Notes under the pieces: model-generated
Database searches by the model: none
Seen by the model: only the letters and a program-made list of their open reading frames with translations
What the model was told of the DNA's origin: nothing
NCBI GenBank assembly: GCA_964396845.1
Contig: CAYNGH010000010.1
Location: forward strand, 1 to 43,058
Direction of reading: 5' to 3'
Length of the DNA: 43,058 nt
Origin: CAYNGH01 sp964396845
GTDB taxonomy: Bacteria > Vulcanimicrobiota > JAJTBE01 > CAYNGH01
Program-made: the position numbers and the translations under genes
Shown here: positions 25,351 to 33,984 of the stretch, in pieces
How the letters are laid out: every line of letters begins with the position of its first letter
Position numbering within the stretch: the first letter of the stretch is position 1

Positions 25351-27432
25351 TTAGTCTTTCTTCTTAAAAGGAGCTCTTTTCAACCCCATGGAGGGCAGGG
25401 GCAGTTTGCCCGGTTTTGGGCCTCCAGCCGGTGGAGAGCCAGGCCCACCCTTGGGTGGAGCTGGAATATCTGGCCGTTTGGTTTCGAATTTTCTGGGGAG
25501 TTTAGCAAAGGATCCCTTCTCCGACATGGAAGGTTTGCTGGACAAAGTTGGCTTCTCCGACAGAGCAGGCTTGCCGGACAGAGTGGGCTTCTCTGACAAA
25601 GCAGGCTTCTCCGACAGAGAAGGTTTCTCCGTCAGGGATCCCTTATCCCCTCCACCAGGAGCTTTTGCAGGCGACTTGCGCCTCAAGGGAGTGGTACTTC
25701 GACGTCCTCCCTCCATGGAGGTCGGGGTATCCACCTTGGCAGAAAGACCTGTCCTGAAGGGAGATTTTGTCCTGATTCCCGTGGGCTTTGAAGGCTCCAC
25801 AGCCTGAACACCTGATGTTTCCTGGGATTCCCTGCCGGCTTCTGTCAATGGAGGCAGACCGGCAAAAGGATCCTCGGGAAAACTCTTGGGGCTTCCGGGC
25901 ATCTTTCCTGTCTTTGCGCTAATATCCTTAGGTTTCCAGGGCGCCTGAAAACCTGAACCGGAAGACGGTTGCTCTGCTGGAGTCCAAGGAACTCCGGGAG
26001 TTGGCGGTGGCGGGGATTCAGCATATTCATCCTGCCGGAGGTCTTCCCCGGAGTAGCCCTCCTGAGGAATATCTTCCCGGGGAACCTCGGTGGTGTCGTG
26101 GGGTTCTGGCTGCCATGGGCCTGGAGCCTGGCCGAAATCGGACTGTTGAGGCGCATAGCTTGGCCCCCGCTGGGTTTCCTGGGGCTGTTGCTGCCAGGGA
26201 GCAGAAAACCTTGGCCCCTGTGGAGCAGGCTCTTCTTCCTGGATCTCTTCCTGGGGCGGGCCATACTGGGGTCGCCAGGGTGGACGAAACTGCTGTTGCG
26301 GTTGTTCCGAATCCGGTTCATTGTCCTGGGGAGATTCCCAGGGAGCTTGAAACTGCTGTTGATCCTGAGGCTGAGGTGCATAAGGCTGCCAGGGCTGATT
26401 GAAAGTCTGGCGCTGTTCTCCAGAAGATTCCTGGGGAACCGGGGGCGGTGCCCCCTCTTCCGGAGGATAGGATTCTGGAAGCCTGCCCGGGGTGAACTGC
26501 ACTGTCTGGGGAGCTCTCATCTGGGGAACTCCTGATGAAGAAGAATCCCTGTAAAGATCCCGGAAATCCGTCAGAACCTGTTCATTGGCCTTGGGAGTGA
26601 AGGGAGTCTGATACTGAACCTTCAGTTTGGCCCGGGGATCAAAAGGATCCACCGGCGGGGATGAGGCTTTGCTCTCTTTAAATTTTCCGGCACCAGGCAC
26701 AAAAGGCCCTTTACCGTCGGGAGGCGGGGCGATGGGAATCTTGGGCTTCTCCTTGGAATCACCCTCGGTCCTGAAGGCCGGCTCATGGGAATCCTCTTTG
26801 TCATCATCCTTTTTAACAAGGACCTCCACCGGTTTCATCCGTTCTTCTTCCAGATCAAATCCAGGATCATAAAAATCAGCTCCGGAGGTGTCGCCTTTTT
26901 TATCTTCAAAGGCAAGACGTTCACCGCTGTATATGACCGGACGAAGAACAATAAGCTCATCTTCCAGAATAATGGGAGGCAATAATCCCAGATGTGCTCG
27001 AACCTTGATAAACCAGTGCACCTGCAGGGCACCCCGGTATTCTGTATGCTCCGCGTCATCAGGGATGGCAATGATGCCCACATGCTTGTTTTCTTCTTCA
27101 GGGGTCAGTTCAATGTTCTCGCCGTAAGAAAACTTGATCCGGGAGAGAACAACCCCCGGCGAAAGAATCGGGATGTCCTGGCGCTCCAGCCAGCTTCCCC
27201 TGTAACCGTCAAACTTCTTGCATATTAGATGGCCTTCAAGGCTTTTGAGATAAGACAGTTTTGCAGGCTCCGCCGATACGATAATGCGAACCGGGGCTCC
27301 CTTGTCAACTTCCTCGGGTTCAAGAGAAAGTTTCAGTTTCATGGACCTCTTGACCATGATCATCAATATCTTAAGCAAAGAAAAAATGATGACCACAACC
27401 ACTACCGGCGCTATGTACATTAGCAGGTCCAT
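25351..27432 (-). CDS. Membrane-anchored arrestin-like beta-sandwich protein with long disordered tail
   Basis: 693 residues. An N-terminal membrane segment (about 5-25) precedes a beta-rich domain (about 30-170) that aligns by eye with the upstream protein at 27554: both have E-x-x-x-V-x-x-G, a later GxLICxxxx segment, and end in LxxEDELxVLRP or SHLEVEPLRP. The pattern resembles an arrestin-type or immunoglobulin-like sandwich. The remaining 500 residues are Pro/Gln/Ser-rich and disordered, with short LSEKPTLS-type repeats near the C-terminus. Function unknown. The protein is likely a surface or periplasmic anchor depending on orientation. Start codon ATG at 27432 gives the membrane segment directly; no strong ribosome site. 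Confidence 0.75.
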   Translation of the reverse strand: MDLLMYIAPVVVVVIIFSLLKILMIMVKRSMKLKLSLEPEEVDKGAPVRIIVSAEPAKLSYLKSLEGHLICKKFDGYRGSWLERQDIPILSPGVVLSRIKFSYGENIELTPEEENKHVGIIAIPDDAEHTEYRGALQVHWFIKVRAHLGLLPPIILEDELIVLRPVIYSGERLAFEDKKGDTSGADFYDPGFDLEEERMKPVEVLVKKDDDKEDSHEPAFRTEGDSKEKPKIPIAPPPDGKGPFVPGAGKFKESKASSPPVDPFDPRAKLKVQYQTPFTPKANEQVLTDFRDLYRDSSSSGVPQMRAPQTVQFTPGRLPESYPPEEGAPPPVPQESSGEQRQTFNQPWQPYAPQPQDQQQFQAPWESPQDNEPDSEQPQQQFRPPWRPQYGPPQEEIQEEEPAPQGPRFSAPWQQQPQETQRGPSYAPQQSDFGQAPGPWQPEPHDTTEVPREDIPQEGYSGEDLRQDEYAESPPPPTPGVPWTPAEQPSSGSGFQAPWKPKDISAKTGKMPGSPKSFPEDPFAGLPPLTEAGRESQETSGVQAVEPSKPTGIRTKSPFRTGLSAKVDTPTSMEGGRRSTTPLRRKSPAKAPGGGDKGSLTEKPSLSEKPALSEKPTLSGKPALSEKPTLSSKPSMSEKGSFAKLPRKFETKRPDIPAPPKGGPGSPPAGGPKPGKLPLPSMGLKRAPFKKKD
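25515..25640 (-). repeat. 18-bp tandem repeat (about seven units)
   Basis: Imperfect 18-bp units encode six-residue repeats SEKPAL/SEKPTL/SGKPAL near the C-terminus of the membrane protein gene. Frame is kept because the unit is a multiple of three. Confidence 0.7.
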
Positions 27433-27553
27433 TATGCTGATTCCATCCTGTCAATATCCCGTCCTTGCCGGAAACAGATTATTCCCGATAAGGACTCCCC
27501 GGGCTAAGTTTCTGCAAAATAAGATCCGAACAATATTATTTTTGCAAAGAGCA

Positions 27554-28249
27554 TTAATTCTCCTGCCTTTCATCGGATATCTCCAGAAAACTGAAACGGC
27601 AGGATTCACTGATTTCCTTGGATCCATCATCCCTGGTATCGCCATCCACCACAACCATGACCCTTTCCCGGGTTCGATGACGGGAAGCATAACTATCCAC
27701 GGGTATGGCGGTTTTCTCTTGGGATACTGTTTTCTGCCTTGCGCCGGGCCTGAGAGGCTCAACCTCAAGATGGCTTCGTATCGACGCTTCGCTGTAACCA
27801 GGAGCATGGATTCTGACGGTTACAGTCCAGCGAATCAGGTTGTATTTTTCCATGGAACTGGCATGAGCCTCTATGGGAATGGGAAGATACCCCCCGTATG
27901 TGGATCGGGTTCCCTTGACAAAAACCATGTCCCGGCCCATAGAAAAGGCGATAATGGTAACAGGCTGTCCCAGGTTTAATCCCGAGATCCCCAGGTCTTC
28001 CGCCCATATCATCCAGGGATGGCCATACTGTCGGCAGATGAGATCCCCTTCAACAGACTCGGCTTTTATGGTTTTTTCCGGGGTTGCATGAACGAAAAAA
28101 TCCACGGTTTCTCCCACCATAACTTTGTCTGGAGTGTATTCAAGCTCAAGGTTCATAAGGGTTGCCAGGCGATTTCTCCGTCGAATGTAAAACAGCCCGC
28201 CAATAAAGACAAGTATTACAACAAAAACTATGTAAGAATACAAATTCAT
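27554..28249 (-). CDS. Membrane-anchored arrestin-like beta-sandwich protein (paralogue of its downstream neighbour)
   Basis: 231 residues. One N-terminal membrane segment (about 4-22), then a beta domain (about 30-170) with the same order of motifs as the protein at 25351: L-E-x-x-P-x-x-V-x-x-G-E, VEGDLICRQYG, a YGG-IP-IEAH strand pair, RWTVTVRIHAPG, and EVEPLRP. A short polar tail follows. The two genes are adjacent and in the same direction, so they arose by tandem duplication and one later gained a long tail. Downstream of the LCP gene (63 bp), probably in one unit with it. No strong ribosome site. Function unknown. Confidence 0.72.
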   Translation of the reverse strand: MNLYSYIVFVVILVFIGGLFYIRRRNRLATLMNLELEYTPDKVMVGETVDFFVHATPEKTIKAESVEGDLICRQYGHPWMIWAEDLGISGLNLGQPVTIIAFSMGRDMVFVKGTRSTYGGYLPIPIEAHASSMEKYNLIRWTVTVRIHAPGYSEASIRSHLEVEPLRPGARQKTVSQEKTAIPVDSYASRHRTRERVMVVVDGDTRDDGSKEISESCRFSFLEISDERQEN

Positions 28250-28312
28250 GATATGGTACTGATCATTATTCCCGTAAATGACATGTTTTTGACCTGCCAG
28301 CCCGAAACACCT

Positions 28313-30067
28313 TTAATCAGAAGGTGAAACCGTGGGCCTGCCAGTTTCATCAGGATGGTCAGGATGGTCAGAATAGTCATCCCGGACTATCGGGGATTCA
28401 TGCACCTGGAAAGTGCCGGGGCTGTCAAGATCTATGCGGGGAGGCGGTGGCGGTGAATAAGAAGGATCTTCGTGCATCTGGTGATAATCCTCCGCCAGGA
28501 TCAGGGTGAAATCCGATGGAGCTTCACGGTTGTCGCAGGGTTTCCGGGTAACCCTGGCACTGTAGAACCTGATGGAATTCTCCAGCATCCTGCGTCCCTT
28601 CCGGTTGCCAAAGTGATCAACAATCTCAGTGCCGGGATATGGAGGCTCAGTGGGAACTGGCACCGGAGCCACAGAAGACCGCCGACGTGCCCTGTCCCGG
28701 GGATCTTGGTCATTTTCATCATCCGTGCCATTTCTGTCATTATGGGGTGAAGGATCCGTCAAATCTCCGTCACTTTCAGGCAAGGTATCCAGAAAATCCT
28801 CCTCATCTTCATCATCTGAAGCATCCCGGCCCTCCCTGTCCTCATCAGGCGGGGCATCCCATGGATCATCCACTGGCCGGGGAACCTGAGATACTTCCAT
28901 CACTGTGTAACCTTCATCCCTGAGTCTGTCGGCAACATCATAGACCTGATCCCATTGGGCATCCCGGTTCCAGATTCTGACCCGGATGTCTTCAGGGATA
29001 ACCTCATCGGGGCTTCGAAGAACCCGTCGCACCAGCCGTTCTGTTTCGATCTGATGGGGAACCACCACCATGGATTCTTCCGCCCAGTCATCATAACCCG
29101 ATAGAACTCCCGTGACGGTGTTCCCGGGGTCAAAATGCCGATAAACATTGGCGATGTCCACAAGCTGTCCCGTATCAAGATTTGTGTTCAGATTATTCTT
29201 TACAACCTTCGCCAGCTGGTTTATCCGCATTATGTTGGCAGGTTTCTTCAGCTCCCGGGTCAGGGCCTGGATCACCTGCTGTTGCCGGCGGATACGGCCC
29301 CAGTCCCCTTCCTCGTCATAGCGGAACCGGGCATAACCCATGGCATCGTAACCGCTCAATCGCTGACGGCCTTCCTTCAGATGGATATGAAGGTTGCCCC
29401 AGTAGTCATCATAGCTCATATCCTTTTCCACATCAACGGTGACCCCGCCGACAGCATCCATCACCTCTTCACCGGCCTGAATCTTTATAAGAACATAATA
29501 ATCTATGTCCACTTCAAGAAAGTCGGATATGACTTTTCTGGCGGTGATTACCCCTGCCATTACTGCCTTTTCATAGTCATACCCCGACTGTTCATACTCT
29601 TCCCAGAAAGCCTCGGTGAATGCCGCGTTCACCTTGCCGTAACCCAGCCACTCTCCCCGGTAAATATAAGTATCCCTGGGAATTGACAATATCCCCAATT
29701 TTTCTCCCCGGCGGTCAAGGTTTAATATGAAGATGGTGTCGGTGCGGGAACCCTTGGTGTGGGCGATTCCCTTTTCATCCCGATTTTCATCCAGCCCAAG
29801 ACACAGAATCAGAATTCTGTCCTGTTGTCCAAAAGCCAGTTGACCGGGGTTTTTTATGGTCTGATGAAATTCAATAAGATGCTTCCTGGGGTTAAAGGTG
29901 GGATTGCTCCGCATGAAGGCTGTGGCTACCACATAAGTGACCGATGCTAAAAAAGCCGTGATGATGGTCACCACCATAAGCCGGTAAATGTTGAATTTTC
30001 GGGGCTTTCTTTTCTTTTCCCCGACGTTTTGACTGTCCTGGGATATTACTTCTATACGGGGCTTCAA
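28313..30067 (-). CDS. LytR-CpsA-Psr (LCP) family envelope glycopolymer transferase with split LytR_C domain
   Basis: 584 residues. A cytoplasmic basic N-terminus, one membrane segment (about 30-52) and an LCP domain (about 80-300) with the conserved GSRTDTIFIL, SIPRDT and YARFR motifs. LCP enzymes attach polyisoprenoid-linked glycopolymers to peptidoglycan outside the membrane. A LytR_C domain follows but appears divided: first half VRIWNRDAQWDQ...EGYTVMEVSQVP (361-397), then an acidic, disordered insert (about 398-478), then the second half starting GTEIVDHFGN (479-528). TTG start with AGGAGGG 4-5 nt upstream. It heads the leftward unit with the two beta-sandwich proteins and the glycosyltransferase, which fits an envelope-glycan role. 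Confidence 0.93.
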   Translation of the reverse strand: MKPRIEVISQDSQNVGEKKRKPRKFNIYRLMVVTIITAFLASVTYVVATAFMRSNPTFNPRKHLIEFHQTIKNPGQLAFGQQDRILILCLGLDENRDEKGIAHTKGSRTDTIFILNLDRRGEKLGILSIPRDTYIYRGEWLGYGKVNAAFTEAFWEEYEQSGYDYEKAVMAGVITARKVISDFLEVDIDYYVLIKIQAGEEVMDAVGGVTVDVEKDMSYDDYWGNLHIHLKEGRQRLSGYDAMGYARFRYDEEGDWGRIRRQQQVIQALTRELKKPANIMRINQLAKVVKNNLNTNLDTGQLVDIANVYRHFDPGNTVTGVLSGYDDWAEESMVVVPHQIETERLVRRVLRSPDEVIPEDIRVRIWNRDAQWDQVYDVADRLRDEGYTVMEVSQVPRPVDDPWDAPPDEDREGRDASDDEDEEDFLDTLPESDGDLTDPSPHNDRNGTDDENDQDPRDRARRRSSVAPVPVPTEPPYPGTEIVDHFGNRKGRRMLENSIRFYSARVTRKPCDNREAPSDFTLILAEDYHQMHEDPSYSPPPPPRIDLDSPGTFQVHESPIVRDDYSDHPDHPDETGRPTVSPSD

Positions 30068-30247
30068 GGGACCCTCCTGCGGAAGTGATTCACCTCTGGG
30101 AAGAATACGGGAACTCTCAAAATCTGGTATTTTCCAGGGTCAGGGCAAAATCCTCTGTGGAATGATGATTATGAAGGGAGGAGCCTTGCCAAGAGAGAAG
30201 CCTTATAAAGAAGCCTAATGGATAGCAAAAAAGGGAGGGGCCATTGT

Positions 30248-31087
30248 ATGAAGCTGAAAAAAAGCCGGGGACAGCATCTCCTTACCGACACAGGAATGAT
30301 TGGCAAAATTGTCAGAAGTGCCGGGGTGGGGCCTGAGGATAATATCATCGAAATCGGTGCCGGGACAGGACTTCTCACCAGGGAACTTGTTGAAAAAGCC
30401 GGGGGGGTCACATGCTTTGAAATCGACGAGGACTTTGCCCCGGATCTGAAGGAATTGGATGAAAAGCATACCAATCTCCAGGTGCGGTTTGAAGACTTTC
30501 TGGACTTTGATCTGACGGGACATCTTGAAGCTCATCCCCAAAAATGGCGGGTAGTGGCCAACATCCCATACAATATCACCTCTCCCATCATCCGCAAGCT
30601 GGTATCTGCCAGAAAACCCAACCTTGCCGATGTCCACCTGCTGATTCAGCGGGAAGTGGCCGAAAGGATAACCGCATCGCCGGGAAACAAAGATTACGGA
30701 CGGCTTTCAGTCTTTGCCCAGTTCTTCTGCAACAGCAGGATCCTGTTCACCCTGCCTCCCGATGTGTTCACCCCGCCTCCTCAGGTGGAATCAGCCCTTC
30801 TGCGGATGGAATTCAAGAAAGTGGTGATGGAGGTGAATCCCCGGCTATATTTTGCCGTGGTCAAGGCGGCCTTCGCCAGCCGCAGAAAGCAGATCCGCAA
30901 CAACCTCAAGAACGTGGTGCCGGGACTCAAGGGAGAACACCTGGACCGGGTTCTGGATCGGGCCGGCATCGACCGGAAACTCCGGGGAGAAACCCTGACC
31001 CTTGAGAATTTCAAGGCCATAACTGACCAGGTGGCTTCATACCTGGAAGAAAAAGGGATCGACCCCGCAAAGGCGGTGGGCAGCTGA
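30248..31087 (+). CDS. rsmA: 16S rRNA (adenine1518-N6/adenine1519-N6)-dimethyltransferase
   Basis: 279 residues from the chosen ATG. It dimethylates two adjacent adenines near the 3' end of 16S rRNA during 30S maturation, using S-adenosylmethionine. It has the N-terminal KSRGQHLLTD motif, the AdoMet site IIEIGAGTGLLTREL, and the catalytic NIPYNITSPI motif typical of KsgA/RsmA. The C-terminal domain (to residue 279) has normal length. The ATG at 30248 has GGAGG 9 nt upstream; longer in-frame starts would include that site. Its TGA overlaps the ATG of the next gene by one base, so it is the first gene of a coupled three-gene operon. Confidence 0.95.
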   Translation: MKLKKSRGQHLLTDTGMIGKIVRSAGVGPEDNIIEIGAGTGLLTRELVEKAGGVTCFEIDEDFAPDLKELDEKHTNLQVRFEDFLDFDLTGHLEAHPQKWRVVANIPYNITSPIIRKLVSARKPNLADVHLLIQREVAERITASPGNKDYGRLSVFAQFFCNSRILFTLPPDVFTPPPQVESALLRMEFKKVVMEVNPRLYFAVVKAAFASRRKQIRNNLKNVVPGLKGEHLDRVLDRAGIDRKLRGETLTLENFKAITDQVASYLEEKGIDPAKAVGS

Positions 31088-32208
31088 TGCCCCCGGTGAA
31101 AAGGATAATCGAATATCTCGACTCCCGGGGGAACGCCCCGGCCCTTCCCCTGAGGGAGATGGATTCTTCAGGCCATGAATGGATATGCCGTGAAGCTGAC
31201 AGGCTCCAGGCACTCTGCCATGCAGAAGAACAGATGACAGACAGCCCCGGCCTTTTGGTGGCGGGAGTTGACGAAGCAGGCCGTGGCCCTCTGGCAGGGC
31301 CTGTAACTGCCAGCGCAGTGGTGTTCAAAATACCTCTTTTTCTGCCGGGCATGGGAGATTCCAAGCAGGTGCCGGATATTCTCCGTCGCAGGCTTGCAGA
31401 CATCATAACCGGCATTGCTCTGGCCTCCTCGGTGGTGATGATCCCCCCCGAGGAGATTGATAGGCAAAACATCCTGAATGCTTCACTTTGCGCCATGGGC
31501 CGGGCAGTGGAATCCCTCAGGGTTCAGCCTCAACTGGTACTGGTGGACGGCAACCGGAAAATCCCCGGCCTGTCAATACCTCAGCGAACCGTAGTGAAAG
31601 GGGACAGCCGGATTTATTGCATCGCCGGGGCGTCCCTGGTGGCCAAGACTGCCCGGGATCGGCACATGGAGGAGATGGAGAAGGCTTATCCCGGCTATGG
31701 CTTTGCCCGGCACAAGGGCTACGGCACCCGGGAGCATATGAAAGCCCTGGAGAAACTGGGGCCATGCCCCATACACCGCAGGAGTTTTTCCCCGGTAGCC
31801 TGTTTTTTTCAGGAGCCCGGCAACTCTCACTGCTGTGAGGTCAGGCCGGGAAGAGAAGTCAGGGCAAAATCCCTGGGACGGCGGGGAGAAGAAGTAGCCG
31901 GGGAGTATCTTCAAAAACGAGGCTTGAAGATTCTGGAACAGAATTTCCGCACCCGGGAAGGGGAGATTGACATTATTGCCCGGGAGGCTGAAACCGTAAT
32001 ATTCATTGAAGTGAAGACCCGGGCCGGATCCTCTCACGGCGGGGGTATCGAGTCCATCGACACTGCCAAACAAGTTCAGCTTCGCAGGATGGCTCTTGTC
32101 TATCTGGCCCGGGAAGGGATTGTGGAATCCCAGGTTCGATTTGACGTGATGACCATCGAGAAAAAACAGAAACGGTGGCAGGCCCGGTGGATCAAAGGAG
32201 CTTTTTAG
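31087..32208 (+). CDS. rnhB: RNase HII fused to a YraN-type (UPF0102) nuclease-like domain
   Basis: 373 residues. RNase HII (about 55-245) removes ribonucleotides from DNA; the catalytic residues are D62 and E63 (GVDEAGRG), D154 (LVDGN) and D191 (TARDRH), with the HKGYGT motif. The C-terminal part (about 262-373) is a full YraN domain with GEIDIIARE and FIEVKTR (E293, D295, E308, K310), the PD-(D/E)xK-like nuclease fold. In many bacteria rnhB and yraN are neighbours; here they are one frame with no stop between. Start overlaps the rsmA stop. comB follows 8 bp downstream. Confidence 0.93.
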   Translation: MPPVKRIIEYLDSRGNAPALPLREMDSSGHEWICREADRLQALCHAEEQMTDSPGLLVAGVDEAGRGPLAGPVTASAVVFKIPLFLPGMGDSKQVPDILRRRLADIITGIALASSVVMIPPEEIDRQNILNASLCAMGRAVESLRVQPQLVLVDGNRKIPGLSIPQRTVVKGDSRIYCIAGASLVAKTARDRHMEEMEKAYPGYGFARHKGYGTREHMKALEKLGPCPIHRRSFSPVACFFQEPGNSHCCEVRPGREVRAKSLGRRGEEVAGEYLQKRGLKILEQNFRTREGEIDIIAREAETVIFIEVKTRAGSSHGGGIESIDTAKQVQLRRMALVYLAREGIVESQVRFDVMTIEKKQKRWQARWIKGAF

Positions 32209-32216
32209 GAGAAGCC

Positions 32217-32948
32217 ATGAAAACTGATGTTATAACCACACCGCTGGATCAGAAAAACCGTCAACGGATTAACCGAGGAGTAACCGTGGTGGTGATTGAT
32301 GTTCTGCGGGTCTGCTCCACCATTGTCACAGCCCTTGATGCAGGAGCCGAGAAAATATACCCCACCCTCACCGTTGATGAAGCCTTTCTGAAAGCCCGGC
32401 AACTTGAATCGGCTGGGGAAGAGGTTCTTCTGTGCGGTGAACGGGAAGGAATCCGGGTTGAAGGGTTTCACATGGGCAATTCTCCCAGGGAATATTCCCG
32501 AAAAACCGTGGAAGGCAGAACCCTTGTCATCTCATCCACCAACGGCACCGGCGCAATGAAGCGATCCTCCAATGCCCGCCGGGTGCTGGTGGGATCATTC
32601 CTCAACGGCCAGGCAGTGGCAGAAGTCCTGGCGGACCAGAACCAGAATACAGTTTTTTACCTGTCAGGGAGGGAAATGGATTTTTCCTATGAAGACGCAG
32701 CAGGGGCCGGGCTGATAATCCACGGAATAACAAAAATTCTCCCGGCCTGCCAGATGTCAGATTCTGCCCTGATGTGCCGGGATCTTTACTTGGGATGCCG
32801 GCATGATATTGCAGGGATGTTCCGCCGGACTTTTCATGGACGTTATCTGGAATCTTTGGGCTTTGGAGATGACCTGGACTTCTGCGCCAGGACAGGAGTA
32901 TCCCCGCGGGTGCCCGAAATTAACCCCGACGGATTTATCCATCCCTGA
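32217..32948 (+). CDS. comB: 2-phosphosulfolactate phosphatase family protein (ComB-like)
   Basis: 243 residues. ComB of methanogens hydrolyses 2-phosphosulfolactate to sulfolactate in coenzyme M synthesis; many bacteria carry homologues whose role is uncertain. Recognised by IDVLRVCSTIVTAL near the N-terminus, CGEREGIRVEGFHMGNSP, and SSTNGTGAM. Length is normal. AGGAG lies 7 nt before the ATG. It is the last gene of the rsmA operon and its stop is one base from the convergent psuG stop, so the two coding regions abut with no terminator between them. The substrate in this organism is not known. Confidence 0.88.
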   Translation: MKTDVITTPLDQKNRQRINRGVTVVVIDVLRVCSTIVTALDAGAEKIYPTLTVDEAFLKARQLESAGEEVLLCGEREGIRVEGFHMGNSPREYSRKTVEGRTLVISSTNGTGAMKRSSNARRVLVGSFLNGQAVAEVLADQNQNTVFYLSGREMDFSYEDAAGAGLIIHGITKILPACQMSDSALMCRDLYLGCRHDIAGMFRRTFHGRYLESLGFGDDLDFCARTGVSPRVPEINPDGFIHP

Positions 32949-32949
32949 T

Positions 32950-33855
32950 TTAATAAAACACGTGCCGGGAAAGCTGAGCCGCCAGCCGGCAGTTCTCCCG
33001 AAGCAGAGAAATATTGGCTCGAACCGTTTCGCCCCGGGATATTTCATGAAGGCGAACCAGAAGAAACGGGGTGACATCCTTGCCGGTGACCCCCATCTCA
33101 TGGGCTTCCATCAGGGCCTTCTCTGTCACCTCATCAATCAATGGCTTGGATATGCTGTCTTCTTCGGGAATGGGGTTTGCCACAACGATTCCTTTGCTTC
33201 CCAGCCCCTTGTTGATGAGAATAATCTCGGCAATCTCCTCCACGGTGTCCACCTGTTCCGGGGCGGGATAATCCGATGTACGACAGTAAAAAGAAGGGAA
33301 GATGTCGGTTTTATAGCACAGAACTGGAATACCCAGGGTTTCCAGCCGTTCCAGAGTAGCTCCGGTATCCAGCACCGACTTGACACCGGAAGACACCACG
33401 GTGACAGGATATCGGGAAAGAGCAGTGAGATCCGCAGATATGTCATGGTTTTCCGATGCTCCCCGGTGAACCCCACCGATACCGCCGGTTGCCACAATGG
33501 GAAGCCCCAGGCATGATGCAATAAAAATCGTGGCGGAAACCGTGGTGGCACCATCCTGTTTCATCTGAAGAACTGCAGGTATGTCCCGCATGTTAACCTT
33601 TCGACAGCGTCCCCGGGCAATCATGGCCTTGATGTCCCCGGGCCGGGCACCGACAATAATCCGCCCCATGGAAAGGGCAACCACCACCGGCAGAGCTCCT
33701 TCCTCCTCGATAAGGCCGGAACACTCCACCAGCACCTGAAGAGCTTCATCCTCGGGAAGCCCATGAACCCACACAGTGGATTCCAGCACAACTATGGGAT
33801 CCGACCGGCGGATGGCGGTGGCCACATCACTGCTTATATGAAAATGCTCAATCAT
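32950..33855 (-). CDS. psuG: Pseudouridine-5'-phosphate glycosidase
   Basis: 301 residues. It splits pseudouridine 5'-phosphate into uracil and ribose 5-phosphate in the reversible pseudouridine degradation pathway. Recognised by VLESTVWVHGLP near the N-terminus, KVNMRDIP, GATTVSAT, the ATGGIGGVHRG loop, and SSGVKSVLDTGATLERLETLG, all standard for the PsuG/IndA family. Length is normal. GGAG at 6 nt before the ATG. No pseudouridine kinase gene is adjacent. Abuts comB convergently. Confidence 0.93.
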   Translation of the reverse strand: MIEHFHISSDVATAIRRSDPIVVLESTVWVHGLPEDEALQVLVECSGLIEEEGALPVVVALSMGRIIVGARPGDIKAMIARGRCRKVNMRDIPAVLQMKQDGATTVSATIFIASCLGLPIVATGGIGGVHRGASENHDISADLTALSRYPVTVVSSGVKSVLDTGATLERLETLGIPVLCYKTDIFPSFYCRTSDYPAPEQVDTVEEIAEIILINKGLGSKGIVVANPIPEEDSISKPLIDEVTEKALMEAHEMGVTGKDVTPFLLVRLHEISRGETVRANISLLRENCRLAAQLSRHVFY

Positions 33856-33930
33856 CTCTTACTCCACACTTGCCCCTTCGGGAATTGTTTTTATACTTGA
33901 TTCCCCCGGCAACATGATTTTTCCTGTGTT

Positions 33931-33961
33931 AAAAATAAAAACAGGCAGCAAGTACCGCCTG
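33931..33961 (-). terminator. Rho-independent terminator of the lytic transglycosylase gene
   Basis: A CAGGC (33942-33946) / GCCTG (33957-33961) stem with a 10-nt loop is followed, reading leftward, by TTTTTATTTTT. It lies about 24 bp after the stop. Confidence 0.75.
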
Positions 33962-33984
33962 TGGATTTCTGCATATCTTTTCCA

